The translations under genes were made by a program, and so were the position numbers. Under the pieces are notes generated by a model. That model was not told the origin of the DNA. It did not search any database and was given only the letters and a program-made list of their open reading frames with translations. This document shows positions 32,680-41,331 of a stretch of 64,000 nucleotides of DNA, piece by piece (the first letter of the stretch is position 1; each line of letters opens with the position of its first letter). This DNA is from an uncultured Clostridia bacterium (GTDB taxonomy: Bacteria; Bacillota; Clostridia; Christensenellales; Aristaeellaceae), in contig CAKTZR010000003.1 of NCBI GenBank assembly GCA_934636105.1, forward strand, positions 142,320-206,319, written 5' to 3'.

Positions 32680-33264
32680 ATGTTTACGCCCAATGAATAT
32701 GGTCTTTTTGCGATGCCGACGCTGGAAACGCCGCGGCTGATTCTGCGGCGGATGACGATGAAGGACGCGAAGGACATTTTTGAATACAGCCGCGACGAGG
32801 AGGTCGCCCGGCACGTGCTCTGGTCGGCACAGAAGGACATTGGCGAGGCCAAGGAGTACTGCCGCTACATGCTGCGCCGCTACCGGGCGGACGAGCCGAG
32901 CAGCTGGGGCCTTGTGGAGAAGAAGACGGGGCGCATGGTCGGCACAATCGGCTACATGGATTACGACATGGATAACGCGAGCGTAGAAATCGGCTATTCG
33001 CTGGCGCACTGGCTCTGGAACGGCGGCTACATGACGGAAGCGCTGGCGCGGGTGATCGATTACACGTTTGAAGCGATGGATATGAACCGCATCGAAGCGC
33101 AGCACGAGCTGGATAACCCCGCTTCCGGCCGCGTGATGGAAAAATGCGGCATGCGCAGGGAAGGCGTTCTGCGCCAGCGGCTCTACAACAAGGGCAAATT
33201 TGTCGATGTGGCGCTCTACGCGATTCTGAAAAACGATCCGAGACCAAAGGAGCTTGCAAAATGA
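32680..33264 (+). CDS. GNAT family N-acetyltransferase (RimJ/RimL-like)
   Basis: 194 residues, acetyl-CoA-dependent. Typical RimJ/L features are LETPRLILRRMTMKDAKDIFEYS, a central VGTIGYMDYDMDNASVEIGYSL, GGYMTEALARVIDYTFE (acetyl-CoA loop) and NPASGRVMEKCGMRREG. Target unknown: ribosomal protein, amino sugar or small molecule. The ATG at 32680 lacks a strong RBS; a longer open frame begins upstream of the promoter. It overlaps the next gene by 4 bases (ATGA). Confidence 0.82.
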   Translation: MFTPNEYGLFAMPTLETPRLILRRMTMKDAKDIFEYSRDEEVARHVLWSAQKDIGEAKEYCRYMLRRYRADEPSSWGLVEKKTGRMVGTIGYMDYDMDNASVEIGYSLAHWLWNGGYMTEALARVIDYTFEAMDMNRIEAQHELDNPASGRVMEKCGMRREGVLRQRLYNKGKFVDVALYAILKNDPRPKELAK

Positions 33265-34058
33265 TAAAACTGATTGCCTGCGATATGGATGGAACGCTGC
33301 TGGACAGCCAAAAGCGACTGCCGAAGGAGCTGCCGGAGGTCGTCGCCAAGCTCAAGGAAAAGGGCGTGATCTTCTGCGTGGCCAGCGGAAGACAGTATGC
33401 TTCGCTGCGCCGGGATTTTGAAGACTATGCGGACGACGTGCTCTTTCTTTGCGAAAACGGCGCGCTGGTGATGCAGCATGACGAGCGCGTGCTGATCGAC
33501 CCCATCGATCCGAGTTTCATCACGCGGATCGTGACGGCGACGCGCGCGCTTTCCGGCGTGTATCCCGTGGTCTGCCGCGCGGACGTGGCGCTGATTGAGA
33601 AAACCGCGTCGTCAGAGTTTATCCGCAACACGAAGATGTATTATCCCAGCGTCGAGGTGGTGGACGACTTGACGGCGCTTGGGCCTTTGAAGGACGTGTG
33701 CAAGGTCGCCTTTTATGACGAGGGCGACGCGCAGACGCACGAATTGCCGGAGCTGCAAAAGTATCTGGAAGGGCCGTTGGCGGTCATCCTCTCCGGCGAA
33801 CACTGGGTGGATGTGATGAAGCCCGGCGTGAACAAGGGCTGCGCAATGCGCGGTATTCAGCGGAAGCTGGGGATTCTGCCGGAGGAATGTATGGCGTTCG
33901 GCGACTATCTGAACGACTTCGAGCTTTTGCAGGCCGTCGGGGAGAGCTATGCGATGGCCAACGCACATCCGGCGCTCAAAACGCTGGCGCGGCATATTGC
34001 GCCGAGCAACGACGAAAACGGCGTGATGCGCGTGGTGCGAGAGATGCTGAATGTATAA
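33261..34058 (+). CDS. Cof-type HAD hydrolase
   Basis: 265-residue HAD-IIB phosphatase. Motif I is DMDGTLL (8-14), motif II the Ser in VASGRQY (about 44), Lys near 198 in KPGVNKGCAM, and motif IV GDYLNDFELLQ (about 214). The C2B cap lies between motifs II and III. Such enzymes dephosphorylate sugar phosphates or cofactors; the substrate is not readable. ATG overlaps the GNAT stop codon; the 3' end overlaps an ATG of the following frame, whose real start is 14 bases after the stop. Confidence 0.88.
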   Translation: MIKLIACDMDGTLLDSQKRLPKELPEVVAKLKEKGVIFCVASGRQYASLRRDFEDYADDVLFLCENGALVMQHDERVLIDPIDPSFITRIVTATRALSGVYPVVCRADVALIEKTASSEFIRNTKMYYPSVEVVDDLTALGPLKDVCKVAFYDEGDAQTHELPELQKYLEGPLAVILSGEHWVDVMKPGVNKGCAMRGIQRKLGILPEECMAFGDYLNDFELLQAVGESYAMANAHPALKTLARHIAPSNDENGVMRVVREMLNV

Positions 34059-34071
34059 GGAGGGCGGCGGG

Positions 34072-35850
34072 ATGACGATCACGTGGCCGCGGATGAAAAT
34101 TGCCGCGCTGCTGTTTCTTGCGGCGATGGCCTGCGCCGCGGCGATGGGCGGCTATTTTCCTTTCGGCGGAACGGGCGCGGCGCTGAGCTGCTTTTTTCTG
34201 TTCCTGCTGGCAGCGGCCGTGCGCCCGACGCGCCGCGAGTGGGGGCTTGGCGCGATTCCGGCGGCGCTGTTAGCGTTTTTCAGAACCGTCGGTTATTCGT
34301 ATGACACGACGGATTCCTACGGCCTGCTGCTCAAAAATGCAAAAACCCTGCTTTCCGGCGCGCTGGCGATGGCGGCGCTGTTTGCTGCGGCGCTGTGCGC
34401 GGTCATCCTGCTTTTTCGGTTGTTGGATGCGCTTCGAGTGCGCGCCGTTTCGGATGTGCCCGCAACGAAGGCGGAAAAGCGGCGATTATTCTGGCTTTGC
34501 GCCGGGCTGATTTTCGCGGGATCGATTCCGTATCTGATTTTGTATGCGCCGGGGCTGAACATCTTTGACACGCACGACCAGATTTTGCAGTTTTTCGGCT
34601 TTCCGAGCTACATCGGCGACGGAAGCGCGCTCAGCGACCATCACCCCGTCTTTTTGACGGTGGTTTACGGCGGCTTTATGAAGCTGGGGCTGCTGCTGGG
34701 GGATGCGAATCTCGGCCAGCTGCTCTACAGCCTGGCGAGCATGGCGGCGCTGGCGCTCTGTTGGGCGTATGCGCTGGTCACGCTGCGCGAGTTGGGTCTT
34801 GCGCGCAGCGCAGTGCTGGGGCTGGCGGCGTTTGTGGCGCTGTATCCCGTGCTGGCGCTGTATGCGTTCAACATGTGCAAGGATGTGAGCGTAGAGCCGT
34901 TTGTGCTGCTTTATGGCACGATGATGCTCAAGCTGTATGCGACGGATGGGCAGATTGCCGGGCGCAAGCGCTTCTGCGCGGGGCTGTTCGTTGTGGCGGT
35001 GATGATGATGATGATCCGAAAGCCCGCGATGTATGCGCTCTGCTTTGCAGCGCTGTTTCTGGCGCTGGGATTTCGCGGCTTCCGCGTGCGGCTGGCGGGC
35101 GTGCTGTTGGGCGCGGCGGCGGTGTTCGCCGTGCTGTACAACGGTGTGATTCTGCCCGCATGTGGCGTGATTCCGGGCGAAACGCGGGAGATGCTGTCCA
35201 TTCCGTTTCAGCAGACGGCGCGCTATCTGATTGCTTATCCCGATGACGTGACGCAGGAGGAGATGGACGCGGTTTCGGCGGTGCTTGACGTGGAGCATGC
35301 GACGCAGAACTATGACCCGCGTTTGGCCGACCCGGTGAAAGACACGAGCAGCCCGGAGCTTTCAGGCAAACTCGTCCCCTATATGAAAGCATGGGTGAGC
35401 ATGGGGCTTCGCCATCCGGGCGTGTATATCGACGCGTGGCTGAACATGATCTACGGCTATTTCTATCCGTCGGACAGCAACACGATCGTCTGCCTGACGC
35501 TCAATTCCCCGGATGAGGGCGGCGTTGAGCTGCGCCAAAATCCGGCGCTGGAGGGCGCGCGGCTGGAGCTGCACAACCAGATTTATTATCGGCTTCGGCA
35601 AATCCCGATTTTCGGCGCGCTGTTTTATGTGGATGCGGTGACGTGGGGCTTTCTGCTGCTGCTGGCGGCGCTGATCCTGCGCGACGGCCTTCGGGCGGCG
35701 TGGCCGTATATGTTCTTTTTCGGCACGCTGGGCATCTGCCTGCTTTCGCCTAAGAGCGGCGAAATCCGCTATCTGATGCCGATTCTGTACATCCTGCCGG
35801 TGATGCTGGGCGCGGCGCTGCTGCCCGCGAAGAAGGAGAAAAAGCCATGA
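34072..35850 (+). CDS. DUF6020-like polytopic membrane protein
   Basis: 592 residues with at least twelve hydrophobic segments. The first large extracytoplasmic loop contains YAPGLNIFDTHDQILQFFG and DHHPVFLTVVYGGFMKLG (about 175-215), the signature of DUF6020 proteins, which look like GT-C glycosyltransferases. A long outer segment (about 375-500) carries LSIPFQQTARYLIAYPDDV and YDPRLADPVKDTS. The ATG at 34072 follows AAGGAGG by 8 bases. Adjacent genes are further GT-C-like proteins, so lipid-linked sugar transfer to a surface polymer is the working guess. Confidence 0.7.
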   Translation: MTITWPRMKIAALLFLAAMACAAAMGGYFPFGGTGAALSCFFLFLLAAAVRPTRREWGLGAIPAALLAFFRTVGYSYDTTDSYGLLLKNAKTLLSGALAMAALFAAALCAVILLFRLLDALRVRAVSDVPATKAEKRRLFWLCAGLIFAGSIPYLILYAPGLNIFDTHDQILQFFGFPSYIGDGSALSDHHPVFLTVVYGGFMKLGLLLGDANLGQLLYSLASMAALALCWAYALVTLRELGLARSAVLGLAAFVALYPVLALYAFNMCKDVSVEPFVLLYGTMMLKLYATDGQIAGRKRFCAGLFVVAVMMMMIRKPAMYALCFAALFLALGFRGFRVRLAGVLLGAAAVFAVLYNGVILPACGVIPGETREMLSIPFQQTARYLIAYPDDVTQEEMDAVSAVLDVEHATQNYDPRLADPVKDTSSPELSGKLVPYMKAWVSMGLRHPGVYIDAWLNMIYGYFYPSDSNTIVCLTLNSPDEGGVELRQNPALEGARLELHNQIYYRLRQIPIFGALFYVDAVTWGFLLLLAALILRDGLRAAWPYMFFFGTLGICLLSPKSGEIRYLMPILYILPVMLGAALLPAKKEKKP

Positions 35851-37301
35851 AAAAACGAAGCGCGGATATCCTGCTTTCCGCGGCGATGGCGGTGGTGTTC
35901 GGCCTGATTTTTTACACGTTTAACACGCCGCTGGGGCCGAGCATCGGCAGCGACAACGCGATGTATTTGACGCTGGGCACGGCGCTGGCAAACGGATACG
36001 CGCCGTATACGCAGATTTTTGACCATAAGGGGCCGATGCTCTACGTGGTGCAGGCCTTGCCGCAGGCGCTTTCCGGTGGATACAGCACGCTGGCGGTGTT
36101 CATTCAGCAGGTGATGGTTCTGTTCCTGTGCCTGCGATTGGTCAGCCGGATTGCGCGAGAGATGAACGTCTATGCCGGCGTGATGCAGCTGCTGTATCTG
36201 GCGCTGATCGCTTCGCTGGTCGGCGGCGGCAACCTGACGGAGGAATACGCCAACCTGCCCGCGCTGCTGGGTATTTATACGGCGCTGCGCGTCTTTGGCC
36301 GGGGAAAAATGCCGGAAAAGCTGTTTGTTCCGGCGCTGGTCATGGGCGGCTGTACGATGACAGCATTTTTGTTTCGCGCCAACAACGCCCTGCCGCTGGC
36401 GTCGCTGACGGTGATGCTGGCGCTGGGGCTGTTGGTGAAAAAGCGGTTTGAAGCGCTGGGGCAGTGCGCGGCAGGTTTTATGGTGGGGCTGTTGGCCGTG
36501 CTGCTGCCAATCGTGCTTTGGCTGGCGGCGCGCGGCGCGCTTTCGGCGGCGTGGTACGGTTCGATTACCCACAACATGCTCTACACGGAGACGGGCGACA
36601 CAGGCCGCGTGTTCATGCTGCTGCATAGCGGATACGGCCATGCCGCGCTGCTGATGGCGGCGATGGCCTGTCTGGGCGCATGGGCGATGCGCAAAAAAAG
36701 TCCGATGCTCGCGTGGAGCATGGTCGCGGCGGCGGCGGCAGGCGGCGCGGCGGCGTTCCTTTCCCGAAAGTTTTATGACCATTATCTGATTCTCAGCGCG
36801 CCGATGGCGGTGCTGGGCATGGCGGCGATTTTGGCCGCGATTTACAAGCCGCGCGTGCGCGTGGTCTGCGCCGTGCTGCTGACCGCCTGCTGCGCGCTGT
36901 GGCTCGGCGTAAACGGCTATACGGCCAACCAGACGCGCCTTTCCGAAAATGCGGACTGGCCGCAGTTCACCGCCGATGCGCAGGCGCTGATGAATCAGGT
37001 GCCGGAGGACGAGCGGGATCATTTCATGGCCTATCGCGTGGAGCCGCGGTGGTATGTCGCGGCTGAGGCGCTGCCCTGCATGCGGTTCTACTTCCTTCAG
37101 GAGATTCTGGCCCAGGCGAATCCCGCGGTGATGGATGAAATCGTCGAAACGTTTGAAAGCGATCCGCCGCATTGGCTGGTGATCTATTACAACCGCGAAT
37201 TTGCGCCGCCCTACGACGCGCGCGTGGCGGAGATTTTTAAGACGAAGTATGAATTTGTGGATGCCGCGGGGCAGTATCAGCTGCTGCGGCTGAAGGAGTG
37301 A
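35847..37301 (+). CDS. GT-C-like (PMT/ArnT-type) membrane glycosyltransferase, protein 1
   Basis: 484 residues, about ten membrane segments. The first outer loop contains GSDNAMYLTLGTALANGYAP followed by FDHKGPML (about 31-62), the acidic-residue loop plus DHKGP motif typical of GT39/GT83-like enzymes using polyprenyl-phosphate sugars. The C-terminal 150 residues are outside (LPCMRFYFLQEIL..., NREFAPPYDARVAEIF). The ATG overlaps the preceding stop (ATGA). Donor and acceptor unknown. Confidence 0.7.
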   Translation: MKKRSADILLSAAMAVVFGLIFYTFNTPLGPSIGSDNAMYLTLGTALANGYAPYTQIFDHKGPMLYVVQALPQALSGGYSTLAVFIQQVMVLFLCLRLVSRIAREMNVYAGVMQLLYLALIASLVGGGNLTEEYANLPALLGIYTALRVFGRGKMPEKLFVPALVMGGCTMTAFLFRANNALPLASLTVMLALGLLVKKRFEALGQCAAGFMVGLLAVLLPIVLWLAARGALSAAWYGSITHNMLYTETGDTGRVFMLLHSGYGHAALLMAAMACLGAWAMRKKSPMLAWSMVAAAAAGGAAAFLSRKFYDHYLILSAPMAVLGMAAILAAIYKPRVRVVCAVLLTACCALWLGVNGYTANQTRLSENADWPQFTADAQALMNQVPEDERDHFMAYRVEPRWYVAAEALPCMRFYFLQEILAQANPAVMDEIVETFESDPPHWLVIYYNREFAPPYDARVAEIFKTKYEFVDAAGQYQLLRLKE

Positions 37302-37306
37302 GCGAC

Positions 37307-38806
37307 GTGCGCGTCAGGCTTTTGAGAACCGGCATGGGCTGCTTTGCCTTCGCGGCGGCGGTGAGCGTGGTCAACGTGCTGCTGATGCCGTATGCCCGCG
37401 CCAACTATGGCTATGGTTTCGGCGCGGCGCTGGCGGCTTATGCGCTGGCGCTGGCGCTGCTGCTGCTGGCCGGGCGCGCCATCCGCCGGATGGACGAAGC
37501 GAAGGCGCGGCGGATGACGAAGGCGCTCGCGCCGACGTTCATTGCGTGCCTGTTTGCATTGCAGCTGCTGATGGGCTATCTGATGGAATACACGCCCAGC
37601 GGCGACAATTTCATGCTCTACAATGGGTCGCAGATGCTGGCGCTGGACGGCAATTTTGACGGAAACCCGGATTTCAACCTCTATTTGAGCCGCTATTCGA
37701 ATCAGTGGGGCTTCATGCTGATGCTGACGGGGTTTTACAAGCTGCTGTTTGCCGTCGGCGTGACGCAGACGTTTTTCCCGCTGGTGCTGACGCAGGCGGC
37801 GCTCTATGCGTTCGGCCTGCGAGCGACGCTGCGGATCGCGCGGCGGCTTTCCGGCGCGAAGGGCGAAATGATGACGATTCTGCTGCTGGCCTGTTGCCTG
37901 CCGCTGTATTTGGCGGCGGCGGTTTTATACACGGATACGTTTTCCCTGCCGTTTATTCTGATGGCGCTGGATTTGGCCCTGCGCGCGAAGGATGAAACGG
38001 ACGCGAAAAAGCAGCTGGGACTGGCGGTGCGCTGCGGCGCAGTGGTGCTGATCGGCTGTCAGATTAAGATGACGGTGCTGATTGCACTGATGGCGGCGGT
38101 CATTGTCTGGCTGCTGGCGATGAAGCCGAAGCGGGCGCTCTGCTGCGCGGCGGTCAGCGCGGCGCTTGTCGCGGGCGGCACGCTGGCGGTGCAGGGATAC
38201 ATGAAAAACGAGGTGCTCGACCCTGCCATGGTGGAGCAGCACCACACGCCGACGATTCACTGGATCATGATGTCCATTCCGACCGGGGACAACCCCTACG
38301 GCGGCGCGACAGGCGACTACGGCATCACATGGGGCATGATGGAGGACGGCGCGACACGGGAAGAAATCATGGATTCGATTTACAGCCGCATGAAGGACAG
38401 AATCTACACGCTTCGCTACCCGGATCGGCTGATTTCTGCGGCGCTGCATAAGAACAGCGCGTTCATGGGCGACGGCACATTCGGCATGACCGAGATGCTG
38501 GACGACGGCCCGGTGCGGGAAAACGCGGTTTCCTCCATTGTGCTGGAGGGGCGCGCGCATTACGGGGCATACAGCGTAATCTGCACGGGCATTTGGATGG
38601 CCCAGCTCACGCTGGCGCTGCTGGCCTGTGTGCGGGATATTCGCAGGCGGGACGTTTCCGGCGCGATGCTGTATGTCGCGTTCTTTGGCGCGACGCTGTT
38701 TTTGATGCTCTGGGAAGCGCGGGGACGATACATCTTCGGTTTTGTGCCGGTGGCGCTGCTGCTGGCCGCGCGCGGCGCAGTCTGCGGAAAGGAGGAGACG
38801 CGATGA
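37307..38806 (+). CDS. GT-C-like membrane glycosyltransferase, protein 2
   Basis: 499 residues, about eleven membrane segments. The loop SGDNFMLYNGSQMLALDGNF, followed by YSNQWGFMLMLTGFYKLL, corresponds to the acidic active-site loop of GT39-like proteins. An outer C-terminal region (about 310-430) has HWIMMSIPTGDNPYGGATGDYG and ALHKNSAFMGDGTFG. GTG at 37307 is preferred: AAGGAG lies 8 bases before it and also overlaps the end of the upstream gene. Related to the next gene in layout and in several motifs, so the two are probably old duplicates. Confidence 0.65.
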   Translation: MRVRLLRTGMGCFAFAAAVSVVNVLLMPYARANYGYGFGAALAAYALALALLLLAGRAIRRMDEAKARRMTKALAPTFIACLFALQLLMGYLMEYTPSGDNFMLYNGSQMLALDGNFDGNPDFNLYLSRYSNQWGFMLMLTGFYKLLFAVGVTQTFFPLVLTQAALYAFGLRATLRIARRLSGAKGEMMTILLLACCLPLYLAAAVLYTDTFSLPFILMALDLALRAKDETDAKKQLGLAVRCGAVVLIGCQIKMTVLIALMAAVIVWLLAMKPKRALCCAAVSAALVAGGTLAVQGYMKNEVLDPAMVEQHHTPTIHWIMMSIPTGDNPYGGATGDYGITWGMMEDGATREEIMDSIYSRMKDRIYTLRYPDRLISAALHKNSAFMGDGTFGMTEMLDDGPVRENAVSSIVLEGRAHYGAYSVICTGIWMAQLTLALLACVRDIRRRDVSGAMLYVAFFGATLFLMLWEARGRYIFGFVPVALLLAARGAVCGKEETR

Positions 38807-40305
38807 AGGTGAAAAACGGCGTTTGCCAAACGCTGCTGCTTGCGGGCATGGGGCTGATGATTCCGTGCTATCTGTTCACGGCGGGCAATGTCGCGCTCTC
38901 CCCGTGGCCGCTCTATGAGCGCAATCGGCTGGCGCTGTGCCTGCTGACCCCGCTGTGTCTGCTGCTCCTGCTGGGGCTGGGGCGCGCGGCGCGGGCGAAG
39001 GCATTTGAAAAACATGGGCGCGCGGTGCTGATCGGCTTTGCAGCGTTTTACTTCGTCGTTCAGCTGGCGATGGCGGCCGCCCTCCGCTTCACCCCGGTGA
39101 CGGATTTGGAGCAATGCGTCACGGCGGCGCGGCATCTGGCGCAGACGGGCGCATTCGGCGATTCCGAGCGGTCGCTGATCTACTTTGGCCGCTATCCGCA
39201 CAACATGGGGCTGGTGTATCTGCTGGCGGGCATTTTCAAGGCGGCGGGCGCGCTGGGCGCGGACGAATTGCTGGCGGCGGCGCTGGTCTGCGGCCTGCTG
39301 TTTGCGCTGGGGCTGGTCAGCGCCGCGCGGCTCTGCGGTCTGCTGGGCGGCGCGCAGGCGCAGACGCGGGCGCTGCTGCTTTTTGCAGCCTGCCTGCCGT
39401 TTCTCTACTGCACCTCCGAATTATATACGGATGCGTTTTCCGTCGGGTTTGCGTCGATGGTTCTTTTCTGTTTTTTGAAGGCAAAGGCGGCGGAAAGCCG
39501 GAGGGCGCGCGCGCTTTGGGCGCTTTTGTTTGCGGTCTGCGCGTTTTTGGGCGCGCAGATTCGCTTTCCGACGATCATCGCGGCGATCGCCTGCCTGATT
39601 GCGGCGCTGTTTGAAAAGCGGGTGAAGCTGACGGCGATTTTGGCGCTTCCGCTGGCGTTGGTTTTCGCCGTCGGCGGAAGCATGGTGAACGCGGTGAACG
39701 AACAAAATCTCGGCGCGGAAAATATCGCGAAAAACAAGCTGCCCAAGCTGCATTACATCGCGATGGGGCTTCCGGTGCAGAGCGACGAGGGATACGGCCA
39801 ATACGGCTACGGCGGGTGGCTGATTTTCTCCACGTCGTTTGACGATCCGCAGGAGCGCGATGCGGCGCTCAAGCAGGAAGTCATCAACCGGGTGTATACG
39901 CTGCTGCGTCATCCGAATCAGCTGCTCAGCACGCTCAGCCGGAAGAACCTTTCCACCTTCGGCAGCGGCACGTTCAGCCTGAACGAGATTTTTGAAGCCG
40001 ATGCGCACGAGCCGGACAACGCCGTGAAGCAGGTGGTCTTTGGCGGCGGAAGGTGGAACCGGGCGTATACGCATCTGGCGACGGCAATGTTTTTGGCGCA
40101 GATGCTTTTGGCGTGCATGGCCTGCGTGCAGGCGATTCGTCGGCGGGAGACGAAGGCCGCGCCGCTGTTTTTGACGCTGCTGGGCGCGTTCCTGTTTTTG
40201 AGCATCTGGGAGACGCGCGCGCGGTATTTCTTCCAGTTCATGATGATTCTGATCTGCGCGGGCGCGATGTTTGACGGGCGCAAATTCGGGCGTGACGGCG
40301 TATGA
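38803..40305 (+). CDS. GT-C-like membrane glycosyltransferase, protein 3
   Basis: 500 residues, paralogue of the preceding gene. The loop TDLEQCVTAARHLAQTGAF then YPHNMGLVYLLAGIFKAAG aligns with the first loop of protein 2. HYIAMGLPVQSDEGYGQYGYGGW and LSRKNLSTFGSGTFSLNEIF align with its outer C-terminal region. About eleven membrane segments. The ATG at 38803 overlaps the previous stop; GGAGG is upstream. A longer open frame reaching back to 38593 lies inside the previous gene and is spurious. Confidence 0.65.
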   Translation: MKVKNGVCQTLLLAGMGLMIPCYLFTAGNVALSPWPLYERNRLALCLLTPLCLLLLLGLGRAARAKAFEKHGRAVLIGFAAFYFVVQLAMAAALRFTPVTDLEQCVTAARHLAQTGAFGDSERSLIYFGRYPHNMGLVYLLAGIFKAAGALGADELLAAALVCGLLFALGLVSAARLCGLLGGAQAQTRALLLFAACLPFLYCTSELYTDAFSVGFASMVLFCFLKAKAAESRRARALWALLFAVCAFLGAQIRFPTIIAAIACLIAALFEKRVKLTAILALPLALVFAVGGSMVNAVNEQNLGAENIAKNKLPKLHYIAMGLPVQSDEGYGQYGYGGWLIFSTSFDDPQERDAALKQEVINRVYTLLRHPNQLLSTLSRKNLSTFGSGTFSLNEIFEADAHEPDNAVKQVVFGGGRWNRAYTHLATAMFLAQMLLACMACVQAIRRRETKAAPLFLTLLGAFLFLSIWETRARYFFQFMMILICAGAMFDGRKFGRDGV

Positions 40306-40372
40306 AATTAAGCCCTTTGACATGGAGCGCCCGACGCGGCTGATTTTGAAATTGACGGGGGAAGGGTGAACC

Positions 40373-41269
40373 GTGAAACCCATCGCACACTATCATTTGC
40401 CCGGATTATTTGAATTTTACGAGCTTTACAGCGTGTTTCTGCCGCTGTTTCGCGAGCATCGGGAATATTTCTACGACTGGTGCGATATCGGCTCGATTTA
40501 CGGCGCGCCTGCGGACTGCATTTGGGGCGGAGGACGCATCGGCGGCGGGGAGCGCGATGCGCGGCAGGTGCTGGCGCTGACGCGGGCCTGCGGCATATCG
40601 GCGCGGCTGACGTTCAGCAACGCTTTGCTGCGCGAGGAACACCTTTCGGATGCGAAATGCAACGCGCTTTGCAGGCTGTTTGACGAAAATGAGCCGCCCC
40701 AAAACGGCGTGATCGTGCATTCCGACTTGCTGCTGGAAACGCTCAAAAGAAAATATCCGCGGCTGTATTTCGTCTCTTCGACGACGAAGGTGCTGACCGA
40801 TTTTAAGCGGTTCAGGCAGGAGCTGGCACGGGAAGATTTTCGTTATATTGTGCCGGATTTTCGGCTCAACAAGGCGTTTGATCGGCTGGAAACGCTCGAC
40901 GCGGGCGAAAAGGCCAAGGTCGAATTTCTCTGCAACGAATGCTGCTGGTTCGGCTGCAAGGACAGAAAGCGCTGCTATGAAGCGGTCAGCCGGAAAAACC
41001 TCGGCGAAGACGCGGAACATCGCTGCACCGCGCCGGATGCGGACGGCGGCTATCGGTTTTCCAGAGCGATGGCCAATCCGGGGTTCATCGGTTTAAATGA
41101 CATTCAGAACGTTTATCTGCCGACGGGCTTTTCCCATTTCAAAATCGAAGGCCGGGGGCTGGGGAGCGCGCTGGTTTTGGAATTTCTGCTGTACTACATG
41201 ACCAAGCCGGAATATCAGATTCACGTGCGTGAAGCCATCTATCTGGATAATATGCTCGACTTATTTTGA
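40373..41269 (+). CDS. Conserved protein, possibly U32-peptidase-like TIM barrel with cysteine cluster
   Basis: 298 residues, soluble, GTG start preceded by GGAAGGG. The middle (VIVHSDLLLETLKRKYPRLYFV by pattern) looks like alternating beta/alpha units. Residues about 185-225 hold NECCWFGCKDRKRCYEAV and a later HRC: at least five Cys plus His, a metal or Fe-S binding arrangement that recalls the NE-x-C...C...H region of U32 family proteins. Near the end is YLPTGFSHFKIEGRG, also U32-like (x-FKIEGR). U32 relatives act in RNA hydroxylation, ubiquinone synthesis or as collagenases. Not confidently identified. A terminator follows. Confidence 0.5.
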   Translation: MKPIAHYHLPGLFEFYELYSVFLPLFREHREYFYDWCDIGSIYGAPADCIWGGGRIGGGERDARQVLALTRACGISARLTFSNALLREEHLSDAKCNALCRLFDENEPPQNGVIVHSDLLLETLKRKYPRLYFVSSTTKVLTDFKRFRQELAREDFRYIVPDFRLNKAFDRLETLDAGEKAKVEFLCNECCWFGCKDRKRCYEAVSRKNLGEDAEHRCTAPDADGGYRFSRAMANPGFIGLNDIQNVYLPTGFSHFKIEGRGLGSALVLEFLLYYMTKPEYQIHVREAIYLDNMLDLF

Positions 41270-41279
41270 ATATCAAAAC

Positions 41280-41313
41280 AGCCCATGCGGCGCGGGAAAG
41301 CGCTGCATGGGCT
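41280..41313. terminator. Bidirectional terminator between convergent operons
   Basis: 14-bp stem AGCCCATGCGGCGC/GCGCTGCATGGGCT (one mismatch), with GATTCTATTTT on the plus side and GTTTTGAT on the minus side. Confidence 0.75.
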
Positions 41314-41331
41314 GATTCTATTTTGGAAGAA

